Below, in pieces: positions 1 to 9,223 of a stretch of 64,000 nt of DNA. Source of the DNA: Alteromonas australica (GTDB taxonomy: Bacteria > Pseudomonadota > Gammaproteobacteria > Enterobacterales > Alteromonadaceae). The stretch's first letter is position 1. Each line of letters begins with the position of its first letter. Under the pieces are notes generated by a model. It had not been told where the DNA came from, ran no database searches, and saw nothing but the letters and a program-made list of their open reading frames with translations. The stretch is from positions 3,472,001 to 3,536,000 of the forward strand of contig NZ_CP008849.1 in NCBI RefSeq assembly GCF_000730385.1, written 5' to 3'. A program made the translations under genes and the position numbers.

Positions 1-29
1 AATCAACCTTTATTTATAAAGAGAAACAC

Positions 30-3000
30 ATGAACAAGAAAACTCAGTTCAGTCGCATTGCGATAGCTGTAGCTTTGTCTATTGGCGTGGCAACCACAGC
101 GGTTGCAGCCACCGGTCAATCATCAGCCATGCGCGGTACCGTAGTAGGCCCTCAAGGTAACCCTGCTGCAGGCAGCTCTATCACTATTATTCATCAGCCT
201 TCAGGTACGGTGAAAGAGGCCACCGTTAACGAAAATGGTGTATTCTCAGCACGCGGGTTGCGTGTGGGTGGCCCTTATATGATTGTGGTTGAGTCAGAAA
301 AGTTCCAAAGTCGTATTATTGAGGATGTATACCTTGAGCTAAATGACACCTTCGAACTAGATGCAGCGCTTGAATCTGCGTCAGATATCGAACGCGTAAC
401 GGTGACAGGTAGCCGTGACTTTTTCTCCAATAATGGTTCAAACTCCGTGTTTGGAGAATCGGCTATCGAGAACATGCCAACCTTCAACCGTGATATTAAA
501 GATATTGTCCGTTCTAACCCTTTGGCCGTGGTGAGTGCCGATGGCGAAGAGTTAAGCATTGCTGGCTCTAACCCCAAGTACAATACCTTTACCGTTGATG
601 GCGTAGGCGTGAATGATACGTTTGGGCTACAAAGCAATGGTTACCCTACTTCCCGCCCTCCTGTTTCGTTAGATGCAATAAGCCAAGTTTCCGTAGAATT
701 TACGCCGTTTAGCGCCCGTGCCGGTAAGTTTGGTGGCGGTAACGTTAACGTGGTGACTAAATCGGGGACTAACGACTTCCATGGCACTGTTTTTTATGAA
801 GAAGTACCCTTTTCTGGTACGGCAAAAGACACCAAGCTCTACGACACAGAGTATGACGTAGACAACGAAGAGTCTTCTTATGGCTTTACATTAGGCGGCC
901 CGCTCATTCAAGATAAGCTTTTCTTCTTTGGTTCATACGAAAAATGGGAAGAAGAAATTGATACTGGCTTTAATGAAGATTCTTACTCAGCAGATTTAGT
1001 TGCCGCAGCGCAAGACGTGATCTCGGCGCTGAGTGACACCTACGGCCTAGAAGATTCTATCGCTGGCGCACCTGAGGCCGACGAAGATGAAAAGTACCTT
1101 ATCAAGCTAGATTGGAACATCAACAACAACCACCGCGCAGATTTTACCTATAGCTATCAGGAAAATACTTCTGCGCAAAATTATAATGACGATTCTGACA
1201 CCATTCGCTTAACCTCGAATACATGGACGCTTGCGCAGAAAAATACCTACTACACCACCCACGTTTATTCAGACTGGTCAGATAATTTGCAGACAGAAGT
1301 CAGCCTGTCTTATAAAGAGTTTGAACAGGCTTCGCTTACTGCCTCAGATTGGGGTGAAATTAATGTCGACACGGCAACGGGCACTGACAGCGGTTATACT
1401 GTGGTGGCAGGCGTAGATGAAAATCGTCACGCCAACGTTTTAGAAAACGAGGTATGGAACTTTGCCGTTCATGCAACCTACCTTGCGGGCGACATCGAGT
1501 ATAAATTTGGTACCGAAATTGAAAACACATGGAACTACAACCTTTACGGGCGTGATTCTTTGGGTACGTGGTATTTTGACGATACCGAAGACTTCGCTAA
1601 CCAAGAAATTTCTTATTTTGAATATGCAAATGCCTATACCAACGATGTTGAAGATCTTGCCTACGATGTAGAAAGCACGGTTTACTCCTTTTACGGCGAT
1701 GCCACGTACGAGTTATTCCCTGATTTTATGGTTACCGCAGGTTTGCGTTACGAGTACCTTACTGTAGAAGACTCACCGCAACTTAACGACAACTTTAACA
1801 ATACCTATGGGTTCACCAACACAGAGAACCTGGACGGTTTTGATATTTTACTTCCTAGGGTTAGCTTCAATTGGGAAGTTAACGATGACTTAACCTTACG
1901 AGGTGGTGTTGGCCGCTTCTATGGCGGCATGCCCCTAGTGTGGATATCTAATGCCTACACCAATGACGGGGTTACCAACGACTCAGTAACCTTCTCCAGT
2001 TTAGACGCCGATTCGGTAGATTTCACCACTGTGCCAACTGAAGCGCAAAGTGCACTGGTTCAAGGCGCGGGTAGCACAAGCTCTATCGACCCTGATTTCG
2101 AGCTTCCATCTGATTGGCGCTATCAAATTGCGGCCGACTACACCTTTGACATTCCTACCTTGGGCGATAACTTTGCGTGGACCAATGAGCTAACCTATGT
2201 TGACAGACAAAATGCCGCCTACTGGGAAGACTTATCTCGAATCGATAATGGCAACAGCACGGTTGATGGTCGTATCATTTGGGATAACGTATACGATGGC
2301 ACTGAGTATGAAGATAACTATGATATCCAGCTAACTAACTCAGACGACGGTGGGCGTAGCATTTTATTTACTAGTGCATTGGCGAAACAGTGGGATAACG
2401 GACTAAGCCTAAACGCGTCATATACCCACCAAGACATCACTGAGGTTAACCCAGGCACTAGCTCTACAGCAGAGTCAAACTATCAGTATGAAGTTACCGT
2501 TAACCGTAACGACCCATTAGTTGGCACGGCGTACTACGAAATTAAACACCGACTAGTTGTGAACCTTGGTTATACTCACCAATTCTTTGAGGGCTATAAC
2601 ACGAACTTCAATTTGTTCTTTGAACGCCGTTCAGGACAGCCATTCTCTTGGGTTCTTGGCTCTTATCAAGATGATGACTTAGGCGACCAGTCTGCGTTTG
2701 ACGATTCCGATATTTACCTTCCTTATATTCCGTCAGGTGCAAACGACTCAGCTGTTGATTTTGAAAATGGCCTGAGTTACGACGAAATTATGGCCATTGC
2801 TGAAGCCGCTGGCGTGGCAGGTTCTGCAGGCGGGTATGTAGACAAATACTCATCGACTCAACCTTGGATTACCACCGTAGATTTAGCCATTTCACAAGAA
2901 ATACCAGGCTTTGTTGAAGGTCATAAAGGGCGCATTTATCTCAACATTGATAACTTCGCTAATTTACTCAATGACGATTGGGGCAAGGTATACGAAATGA

Positions 3001-3158
3001 ACTACCCTCAGCAAATCTTGTTCGATTACGACATTAACGAATTTGGGCAATACGTATATTCAGAAGCCTATGGCGGTACGGATACCAGTAACTACGACAC
3101 CTTTGATGAAGAGCAATCTACTTGGAGAATCAAAGTGGGCGTGAAGTACACTTTCTAA
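30..3158 (+). CDS. Oar-like TonB-dependent outer-membrane receptor
   Basis: A 1042-residue outer-membrane receptor. The signal peptide occupies about residues 1-26 and ends in AVAA. A carboxypeptidase-regulatory-like beta-sandwich follows (about 33-115), then a plug domain (about 130-245, including FTVDGVGVND), then a large beta-barrel ending in the terminal aromatic YTF expected for BamA recognition. The N-terminal CarboxypepD_reg-like domain plus plug plus barrel is the Oar/SusC-like arrangement, common in marine Alteromonadaceae. The substrate is not evident: no degradative genes adjoin it and the gene stands alone before a terminator. The start is the ATG at 30, preceded by AAAGAGAAACAC as ribosome site. 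Only 29 bases of upstream sequence are in view, so its promoter cannot be judged. Family call is secure; substrate unknown. Confidence 0.9.
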   Translation: MNKKTQFSRIAIAVALSIGVATTAVAATGQSSAMRGTVVGPQGNPAAGSSITIIHQPSGTVKEATVNENGVFSARGLRVGGPYMIVVESEKFQSRIIEDVYLELNDTFELDAALESASDIERVTVTGSRDFFSNNGSNSVFGESAIENMPTFNRDIKDIVRSNPLAVVSADGEELSIAGSNPKYNTFTVDGVGVNDTFGLQSNGYPTSRPPVSLDAISQVSVEFTPFSARAGKFGGGNVNVVTKSGTNDFHGTVFYEEVPFSGTAKDTKLYDTEYDVDNEESSYGFTLGGPLIQDKLFFFGSYEKWEEEIDTGFNEDSYSADLVAAAQDVISALSDTYGLEDSIAGAPEADEDEKYLIKLDWNINNNHRADFTYSYQENTSAQNYNDDSDTIRLTSNTWTLAQKNTYYTTHVYSDWSDNLQTEVSLSYKEFEQASLTASDWGEINVDTATGTDSGYTVVAGVDENRHANVLENEVWNFAVHATYLAGDIEYKFGTEIENTWNYNLYGRDSLGTWYFDDTEDFANQEISYFEYANAYTNDVEDLAYDVESTVYSFYGDATYELFPDFMVTAGLRYEYLTVEDSPQLNDNFNNTYGFTNTENLDGFDILLPRVSFNWEVNDDLTLRGGVGRFYGGMPLVWISNAYTNDGVTNDSVTFSSLDADSVDFTTVPTEAQSALVQGAGSTSSIDPDFELPSDWRYQIAADYTFDIPTLGDNFAWTNELTYVDRQNAAYWEDLSRIDNGNSTVDGRIIWDNVYDGTEYEDNYDIQLTNSDDGGRSILFTSALAKQWDNGLSLNASYTHQDITEVNPGTSSTAESNYQYEVTVNRNDPLVGTAYYEIKHRLVVNLGYTHQFFEGYNTNFNLFFERRSGQPFSWVLGSYQDDDLGDQSAFDDSDIYLPYIPSGANDSAVDFENGLSYDEIMAIAEAAGVAGSAGGYVDKYSSTQPWITTVDLAISQEIPGFVEGHKGRIYLNIDNFANLLNDDWGKVYEMNYPQQILFDYDINEFGQYVYSEAYGGTDTSNYDTFDEEQSTWRIKVGVKYTF

Positions 3159-3187
3159 GTATTAACCACCACTGATTGGTAATACCT

Positions 3188-3220
3188 GGCCAGCGCAATA
3201 TCCGCTGGCCTTTTTTATTT
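3188..3220 (+). terminator. Rho-independent terminator after the Oar-like receptor
   Basis: A perfect 8-bp stem, GGCCAGCG (3188-3195) with CGCTGGCC (3203-3210), closes a 7-nt loop and is followed directly by TTTTTTATTTT. Confidence 0.92.
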
Positions 3221-3374
3221 TATACGCTTAACCCAAAGCGACAGGTAAGGTTTTACTGCTGCCATGTTCACACAACTCACCGTCAAAAAAAGTTGGCAAG
3301 CTATTTGAAAGTTCATCTATAAGAACTAAATGATTGTGCTTTTTATATGCACTGAACAACGAGAATTTGACACT

Positions 3375-3569
3375 ATGCGCTTACCCACTAAGCAACTTAT
3401 CAGCAAAATAGAAACCCTGTCTAACGACTTATCTCAAGACCAACTGTCCAACTTTCTTGATATTATCAACGCAATGACAGCATTGGTTGAAGAGGCCAGT
3501 GAGCTAGGCGACAGTCAAAATAAGGCCGCGCCTGCACCGAACATCAACCAAGATTCATTGGTACATTAA
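3375..3569 (+). CDS. Small hypothetical protein
   Basis: A 64-residue protein with no recognised family. It has no signal peptide or membrane segment. Residues about 5-45 look like one or two amphipathic helices (KQLISKIETLSNDLSQDQLSN), and the tail is polar with proline and alanine. The reading frame is open 45 bases further upstream (to 3330), but the ATG at 3375 follows AACGAGAA and gives a more natural N-terminus. It lies between the receptor terminator and the convergent CHAT gene. It may be a real small protein, but the only support is the open frame and a modest ribosome site. Confidence 0.45.
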   Translation: MRLPTKQLISKIETLSNDLSQDQLSNFLDIINAMTALVEEASELGDSQNKAAPAPNINQDSLVH

Positions 3570-3640
3570 CCTGCGCTTTTGTTGTGCTTTGCAGTGTGTC
3601 GTGCTGAAAGGTACGAACACTCAGCGTAAAAAGAAGCCTA

Positions 3641-6600
3641 TTAAAACTGAATGGTTTCTGCCTTTTGGTGAGCCACAGTTAGCACGAAGGCGCCCCAATA
3701 CCGTGGCGAACGAAAACGCGGGTTTCGCTTCATTTTTTGCTTTGCAATTTGTAACGCCCGTGACGCGTTGTGAGTGGTAGCCAAGCTAGCATAAAAATGT
3801 TCCATAAAGGTGGCGGTGGCTCTGTCTGGCACCTTCCACAAGGTGCCCAATACCGACCCCGCGCCTTGCGCTAGCATACCTCTCGATAAACTATTTTGTC
3901 CTTCGCTAAGCCATATTTCCCCCCGCAACGTGTCACATCCACTTAATACCACTAAATCTGCAGAAAATGGCCGACTCAGTAACTGGGTTAAAGAAACAAA
4001 ACCGGGTAAATATCGGCGTGTTGCCGCATCAGATGTTACTAGGCCAACGATACCGGGATACTCAGGGTCATAAAAACCATGAGTGGCGATATGCAGTAAC
4101 TTGGCATGGCCAAATTCATCAGACATCAAGACATCGCTGTTTGCTTGTGCGCCCAAAGCTGTGACGACCGAAGCATGAGAAAAGTGTTGTTGAATACTGC
4201 TTGCCTCCCGTTCCGAGAAGACCAAAGGTGGCATGGCCTTTCGCCAAGTAAGGGTAGCTTTATTTGAAATTCCGCTAGCAGGCGAATTAAATCTTGGATT
4301 AGCAAACACCGCGATATGTGACCCTTGCGTTGCGCTAGAGGGATCCGGATTGAAATAATCTAAAACAGAAAAAGCGCGTACCACTTCAAAATGGTCGATA
4401 ACATGCGTGGCATTATCTGGCATCGGCAGCGCGGAAAACGCGATGGTATGCGTGAGATGATCGCTAACCAGTATCAGCTTGGAAATAGACTGCGACTTAA
4501 AATACTCTAAAGGAAGTAATTCATCTGCCTTTATCCACGTCACTACTCCTTCTTGCTGGTGTAATTTATCTCTCATAGTCTTGCCAATAGAAAACCGCCG
4601 CCACCCTTGTTTTGTACCAACAATAAGATGGGTGTGTTTAGGTAAATCTATTAACCTTACCAAGGCCTCATGCTGCTGTAGTTTATCTATTAGCCGTTCA
4701 AATTGATAAGCGTGGGTGCGGTCAACATCGAGGCTCACTTGACGACCATGAGCTCTCAACGCATCCCGTTTTTCTAGGCTGATATCAATTTGTGCCTGGG
4801 CCGCCAAATTCGACTCACCAACACTTAAAAGATTAACTTCCATTTCGGCGGTTGTATTGTTTTCTTCTAGTGCAATGTCTTGACCGTATTGAGAATAAAA
4901 CTGTCTACTTTTACGAAGCATGCTACTTTGATAATTGTCCATGACTTCCAATACTTTTTGCGCGCTGGTATTGCTGTTATTCGCCAAGAGATATTCAACA
5001 TAACTATCAATCAATAAGCGTACTTTATTTTTAAAGGTGGGCCCTAAACGATAAATACTTAAGGTATTTTCAACCTCATTTACCAGGCTAAGTGCAGCGG
5101 TAAAATTGTTTTCTACTGTGGCTTTTTGTGACTCAGTTAGCGGCTTAGCATGCTGTAAGAAAAGGGCGTTTTTCAGTTCGTAATATTCAATAAGATGCGG
5201 ATGTTTAGGTTTGATATACGCCAATGCACTTTGCAAATACACCTCTGCCATTTCCACTTCTTGTATCGCAATGGCGCTTCTGGCCAACGTAAATAGCACA
5301 TTCATTTTATGCCGTGTATCACTGAGTGCAGCCACTTGTTCAAATGCTAGCGCTGCCGCTTGTTTTGCTTTATTCGGTTGCTTTGTTTCAGCGTAAAAGG
5401 CTGAGCGTAAAGTATGATATTGGCTGCTCTCACGAAACGACGTAGGCGTGATAATAGGCTGGGCTTGGTTTAAGTAAGTGTCAGCTAACCCTGCATTACC
5501 TTGCGCTAAGGCAATATCTGCCAAGCCTAGTAAGGCCTCTGCGGTGTAGGCACCTCTTCCCATTTGTTTGTTAATATCTACCGAGTAGGAAAAATAACGC
5601 GCAGCAGCGGGTAAGTCGCCAAGCTCTATATAAGTACTCGCCAAGTTGTCGTGCTGAATGGTTAACGCTAAGGCGTCGTTACTCATGCGAGCCAGTTGTA
5701 TCGACTGGCTGTAGGTGCGCTGGGCAGCAGCCAAATTACCCAATGCGCGATGTAAAACAGCCAGGTTGTTTAAATAGCTAGCAACGTGATTGTACTTTTC
5801 AAAGGCGCGACTAACTGCAATGGCGGTGTCTAATTCGTCAGCGGCGGCCACCAAATCGCCAGTAACCCGAAAATAGGTAGCGCGGGCATTATGTAATTCT
5901 GGCAATAATTCGTTTAACTGATGCGCTTCAATCAGGGATTTGGCATATTGAAGAAATTCCCATCCTTCATAAATGGTGTGCATGTCTGCACGTTCGTCAC
6001 CTCGGAGAATGTCACTGAACCCTCGCATTAAATTGACATACGCCACGTCATAAGGCGGGGCTGATGACATCCCGCTTTGCGATTGCGTGTGTTTAAACCC
6101 ACGGCTCGCCTCTTCAAAGTTCATCAGCCGGAAGTAAGCTTCTGCGGCAAACACAGGGTAGATACCACATTGGTCTGAGAAAGCACTGACTTGCGGTTGT
6201 TCACTAGGTGCAAGAATTTCCTCAAGCCTATTTTGTTCAAGAAGGTCATTCAGCATTTTCTTTTTTACCACACAGCTTGGCTGTTGATGAAATTTAGCCG
6301 CATCTTCTACCCAGTTTTCTTCTTGCCATTGGGTAACTTGGTTGATATCGGCCTTTAAAAGCCGTGTTTCATCCACGACTTCAACCCCCACATCGCTTGC
6401 TCGAAACAGTAATGGATATTGAGACTTTGCTACTAGCGAATAGGGCGTTGAAGAAGCGGGCAAGTATAGGTATTCAATTTGTGAAAGTAGAAAGGGGGCT
6501 GATAAGCGAATGCTTGGTTCCGTTGAATGATGAACAATAAACTCAATAGCCTCACCCGTATAGGAAATGCGAACAAATTGCCCCCCGAAAGCCGCACTCT

Positions 6601-6712
6601 CCGGCAGCGTAATATCATACTCTTCAGCCACAAGCCTAGGGCAAGAAAATACGGCGATAAACAGGATGGTTATCGCCGCTATTGCCTTTAAGGGTATGTA
6701 CACTCGACTCAC
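3641..6712 (-). CDS. TPR-CHAT domain protein (caspase-like peptidase)
   Basis: A 1023-residue protein, last gene of a five-gene operon and 5 nt after the 171-residue frame upstream. The N-terminus (AIAAITILFIAVFSC..LVAEE) is a hydrophobic export signal, so the protein is probably periplasmic or membrane-tethered. Residues about 170-480 contain repeated TPR-like helix pairs (for example YLNNLAVLHRALGNLAAAQR). The C-terminal third is a CHAT domain with both catalytic motifs intact: HIATHG (catalytic His878) and LSGCDT (catalytic Cys926), followed by GAGSVLGTLWKVPD. CHAT proteins are clan CD cysteine peptidases related to caspases and separase. Fusion to TPRs usually means partner-gated proteolysis. 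The start is probably GTG at 6712, with GTG at 6703 possible. The substrate is unknown; the co-encoded 171-residue protein or the anti-sigma protein are natural guesses. Confidence 0.9.
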   Translation of the reverse strand: MSRVYIPLKAIAAITILFIAVFSCPRLVAEEYDITLPESAAFGGQFVRISYTGEAIEFIVHHSTEPSIRLSAPFLLSQIEYLYLPASSTPYSLVAKSQYPLLFRASDVGVEVVDETRLLKADINQVTQWQEENWVEDAAKFHQQPSCVVKKKMLNDLLEQNRLEEILAPSEQPQVSAFSDQCGIYPVFAAEAYFRLMNFEEASRGFKHTQSQSGMSSAPPYDVAYVNLMRGFSDILRGDERADMHTIYEGWEFLQYAKSLIEAHQLNELLPELHNARATYFRVTGDLVAAADELDTAIAVSRAFEKYNHVASYLNNLAVLHRALGNLAAAQRTYSQSIQLARMSNDALALTIQHDNLASTYIELGDLPAAARYFSYSVDINKQMGRGAYTAEALLGLADIALAQGNAGLADTYLNQAQPIITPTSFRESSQYHTLRSAFYAETKQPNKAKQAAALAFEQVAALSDTRHKMNVLFTLARSAIAIQEVEMAEVYLQSALAYIKPKHPHLIEYYELKNALFLQHAKPLTESQKATVENNFTAALSLVNEVENTLSIYRLGPTFKNKVRLLIDSYVEYLLANNSNTSAQKVLEVMDNYQSSMLRKSRQFYSQYGQDIALEENNTTAEMEVNLLSVGESNLAAQAQIDISLEKRDALRAHGRQVSLDVDRTHAYQFERLIDKLQQHEALVRLIDLPKHTHLIVGTKQGWRRFSIGKTMRDKLHQQEGVVTWIKADELLPLEYFKSQSISKLILVSDHLTHTIAFSALPMPDNATHVIDHFEVVRAFSVLDYFNPDPSSATQGSHIAVFANPRFNSPASGISNKATLTWRKAMPPLVFSEREASSIQQHFSHASVVTALGAQANSDVLMSDEFGHAKLLHIATHGFYDPEYPGIVGLVTSDAATRRYLPGFVSLTQLLSRPFSADLVVLSGCDTLRGEIWLSEGQNSLSRGMLAQGAGSVLGTLWKVPDRATATFMEHFYASLATTHNASRALQIAKQKMKRNPRFRSPRYWGAFVLTVAHQKAETIQF

Positions 6713-6717
6713 CCTTA

Positions 6718-7227
6718 CTAGCCTCTCCAGGTATAGGAAGTCTTGGCGAAAGAAGGTGCACTCAAACCTTTATTATCCCCCGCATTTTCTGGTACTGGGT
6801 CAATTTTCCACAGTAACGTAGTTAAAAAGAGGTTGTAGGTTTGACTAAAATCTAAGGGGTCTGGCGCGTCCCTTGAAACTAGGGTGACATACATTTTTAC
6901 GGCGCTAAAACCCGCTGGAGTGGCATGCCTTAAATCACTGAGGGAAATTTCTTCGCATTCCATGGTGTCGGGGAAGGTAGAGGTAGGCGAAAACTCTGCG
7001 ATATCAAAAACTTCAATGGCCATATCGGCCCAACTTTTCCCGCCGAGCTCATTTGAATCAACAAAAATTTTAAGCTTATCGTTACCGAGTAGTTGTATTT
7101 TTTGTCGGTATGCAGATTTACCGTTCGCGGTTACCGCACGTGGGTGGTATTCGGCGAGTCGTTGATCAGCAGAGAAATCTACTGCATTCACGTAAGCGAC
7201 CTCTTCCGGCCAGTTGTAATCAGACAT
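6718..7227 (-). CDS. Hypothetical protein of the sigma/peroxidase/CHAT operon
   Basis: A protein of about 169 residues that I do not recognise. It has no signal peptide or membrane segment and is acidic to neutral. The start is the second of two close ATGs (7227), because AGGA sits 8 nt upstream of it but only 2 nt from the first. That Shine-Dalgarno lies next to the stop codon of the peroxidase gene, suggesting translational coupling, and the CHAT gene begins 5 nt after this stop. The composition suggests a compact beta-rich domain. Its position between a peroxidase and a protease makes it a candidate partner or substrate; that is inference from gene order only. Confidence 0.7.
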   Translation of the reverse strand: MSDYNWPEEVAYVNAVDFSADQRLAEYHPRAVTANGKSAYRQKIQLLGNDKLKIFVDSNELGGKSWADMAIEVFDIAEFSPTSTFPDTMECEEISLSDLRHATPAGFSAVKMYVTLVSRDAPDPLDFSQTYNLFLTTLLWKIDPVPENAGDNKGLSAPSFAKTSYTWRG

Positions 7228-7238
7228 AGTCATAATCC

Positions 7239-8573
7239 TTATTTAAGAAAGTGTATTAGCTCTAACATAGTGTGGGGAATAGATTCACGGGTTTGCTCAA
7301 GAAAACGTTGAAGGGGTGGCGCGTCTTGTAGAAACGCCATCATCGACTGGTTTTCTTTTAACGATCTATTCGCATAACAATGCAAAATTGAGCTTCTTAC
7401 TACTTCTGCATTGATAATACTTCCTAGCTTTCCAAGTGCGTTGAACGGATTAGAAGAATGGCGAGATTCATGTAAAACATGAAGCCATAAAGGTAGCCTT
7501 CTCTGGGAGAAGTTTGCTAATAACACTTGGTATGCACGGTATAATTCCGCTTCTTCACCTATCTCTAATGGTGCCTGTCTAAATAAGTCAACATCTAGCG
7601 CTAACTGAGGAAAATATTGTTTTATATAGGAAAGCGTGGCGTCCCCGGATGCGAGTTTCAGGGTGTTTGCCGCGTTTAAATTAATCAACACGATGTTTCC
7701 CTCATCAGGAATATCACCTAGCCCCACATCAATGGACATATCTATGGAATTGGCCTTTTGAGACGTTTCAATGAAAAATAATGACCAATCAATTTGCTCG
7801 TTTTCTTGCAGCCCCGCGGAGGTGGACCTCCTAAGAATACGATCCATGGTGAAATTAACAGTTGGATCCTTTGAAAAGGTATAGTTATTTCTTACTAGGC
7901 TATGACCAAACCTAAATGCAGCAAGTGAAAACTCTATGGGAACCGATGACAAGGGAGCATTCAGCGCTAGAATATACTGCCGTGTTTTTTTAAAATACGC
8001 GTTGTATACCCGCTCATCTAAGAGGCGGCGTAAAAAGTCATTCACCACCACAATATGAAAAAGCGTGGTAACAATGTCTTTCGCCAAAACAATTTTGGCC
8101 ACGGAATCTGTCACATTCGTTAGGCGCTTAACGATGCGATTATGCAGCAACTGAAGTTGCCGATGAAGCTGCACTATAATGCTATTCTCGTCATTTCGCG
8201 CTTCAGGAATTAATGCTTTATTGTGTGTCCTGATCACGTCAAACGGCTGTCCATTATGTTTAAAACACCCTTCATCATCAAAATAGCGTGCAAGCTCGTC
8301 GCTACTTAAATTGCCATACACACTGTCTAAATTAAGGGCCGGTGACACAGTTCGCCCTCGAGCACGAGGGTTGGTTTTGGGCACGATATCGTGAGATATA
8401 AATTGCCCGAGGTAAGTATATCCTGCTGGAATGGAGGAGGTAGCGGATGCCATACCTCGCAGCCTCGTTCCTTGATGAGTGAGCAGCCGCGACAATGTGG
8501 CTATTTGGGCGTTTGAGAGCAATGGCTCTTCACTGCACAGTGGGAACAACCGGTTAATATTAATGCATTCCAT
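7239..8573 (-). CDS. Animal-type heme peroxidase
   Basis: A 444-residue protein of the peroxidase-cyclooxygenase (animal heme peroxidase) superfamily. GQFISHDI (56-63) matches the distal motif, with His61 as distal histidine and Asp62 the usual calcium ligand. ARNDEN (125-130) supplies the catalytic Arg126 and Glu129, followed by the family-typical LHRQLQLLHNRI helix. AAFRFGHSLV (218-227) carries the proximal heme ligand His224. The aspartate that forms a heme ester in mammalian enzymes (just before the distal His) is Ser60 here, while the glutamate counterpart is kept. No signal peptide is visible, so it appears cytoplasmic, unlike most relatives. The start ATG follows AGGATAAAAAGCA. It is third in the operon, after the anti-sigma gene (11-nt gap). 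Confidence 0.88.
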   Translation of the reverse strand: MECININRLFPLCSEEPLLSNAQIATLSRLLTHQGTRLRGMASATSSIPAGYTYLGQFISHDIVPKTNPRARGRTVSPALNLDSVYGNLSSDELARYFDDEGCFKHNGQPFDVIRTHNKALIPEARNDENSIIVQLHRQLQLLHNRIVKRLTNVTDSVAKIVLAKDIVTTLFHIVVVNDFLRRLLDERVYNAYFKKTRQYILALNAPLSSVPIEFSLAAFRFGHSLVRNNYTFSKDPTVNFTMDRILRRSTSAGLQENEQIDWSLFFIETSQKANSIDMSIDVGLGDIPDEGNIVLINLNAANTLKLASGDATLSYIKQYFPQLALDVDLFRQAPLEIGEEAELYRAYQVLLANFSQRRLPLWLHVLHESRHSSNPFNALGKLGSIINAEVVRSSILHCYANRSLKENQSMMAFLQDAPPLQRFLEQTRESIPHTMLELIHFLK

Positions 8574-8584
8574 TGCTTTTTATC

Positions 8585-9223
8585 CTAGGGTGATCTCGCT
8601 ACATTGAGTTCGTAAGTTAGCCGTGTCACTTGTTCGCCAAGGGCTTCTACCGCCACCTCATAATGCCCCTCTTGCAGCAATTCGGTATCAACAAGTAATA
8701 CGGCTTGTCCATCGCTATCTGACTGGCTGCGTTGCCACGACTTAATAATATGATTGCCGTCACTGGCCAGGCTGGCAGAAAATGCGGTTTGAGAAGTTTT
8801 CCCCGTATCCAAAACTAAAATAAGCGTTTTATGCTCATTTTCTATCACCACCATATTGTTTGATGTCTCGCCCCTGACTGTTTCTAAGTAAGCTATTTGT
8901 GAGGTATCACCAACCTCGTTCACCGCGGTGAATAAAGGCATGACTAACAAAGAAAGCGCAAATACCCCAGCACCGCCACTAAGCAGCCCTGTAATAAACC
9001 ACCAAAATGCGCGGTAGCGAGGTTCGCTCTTCGGTGATTCATCAAGCAACTTCATGCCTTTTGCTAATACAGCGTCTAGTTCAAGTTGCTCAACAAATTG
9101 AGGGTTTTCTAACAAATACAATTCAAACGCTTCTGTTTCTTGTGGCGTTAACTGCCCAGACGCGTATTTTTGCGCAATAGCATTTTCTTCAATATATTTC
9201 TTGTTCATACTGGATCTAACCAT
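8585..9223 (-). CDS. Membrane anti-sigma-like protein
   Basis: About 212 residues. The N-terminal cytoplasmic segment (YASGQLTPQETEAFELYLLENPQF) resembles the helical sigma-binding part of FecR/RskA-type anti-sigma factors. No HxxxCxxC zinc motif is seen. One membrane helix follows at about 75-95 (WWFITGLLSGGAGVFALSLLV). The remaining 110 residues would be a periplasmic beta-rich sensor domain. The start is uncertain. ATG at 9223 overlaps the TAG stop of the sigma gene (ATGGTTAG), which suggests translational coupling; an in-frame ATG at 9208 is the alternative. Its position directly after an ECF sigma gene supports the role. Likely it holds the sigma factor until a signal arrives. Confidence 0.75.
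   Translation of the reverse strand: MVRSSMNKKYIEENAIAQKYASGQLTPQETEAFELYLLENPQFVEQLELDAVLAKGMKLLDESPKSEPRYRAFWWFITGLLSGGAGVFALSLLVMPLFTAVNEVGDTSQIAYLETVRGETSNNMVVIENEHKTLILVLDTGKTSQTAFSASLASDGNHIIKSWQRSQSDSDGQAVLLVDTELLQEGHYEVAVEALGEQVTRLTYELNVARSP

Noticed and set aside
275..637. Long minus-strand open frame inside the Oar-like receptor gene, and many similar antisense frames inside other genes
   Set aside because: They are antisense shadows of well-supported genes, with no ribosome site and unnatural composition.
3175..3188. TTGGTAATACCTGG, resembling the TGGTNNNACCA operator form
   Set aside because: It overlaps the terminator of the Oar-like receptor, has a mismatch in one arm and is far from any alginate gene; probably chance.
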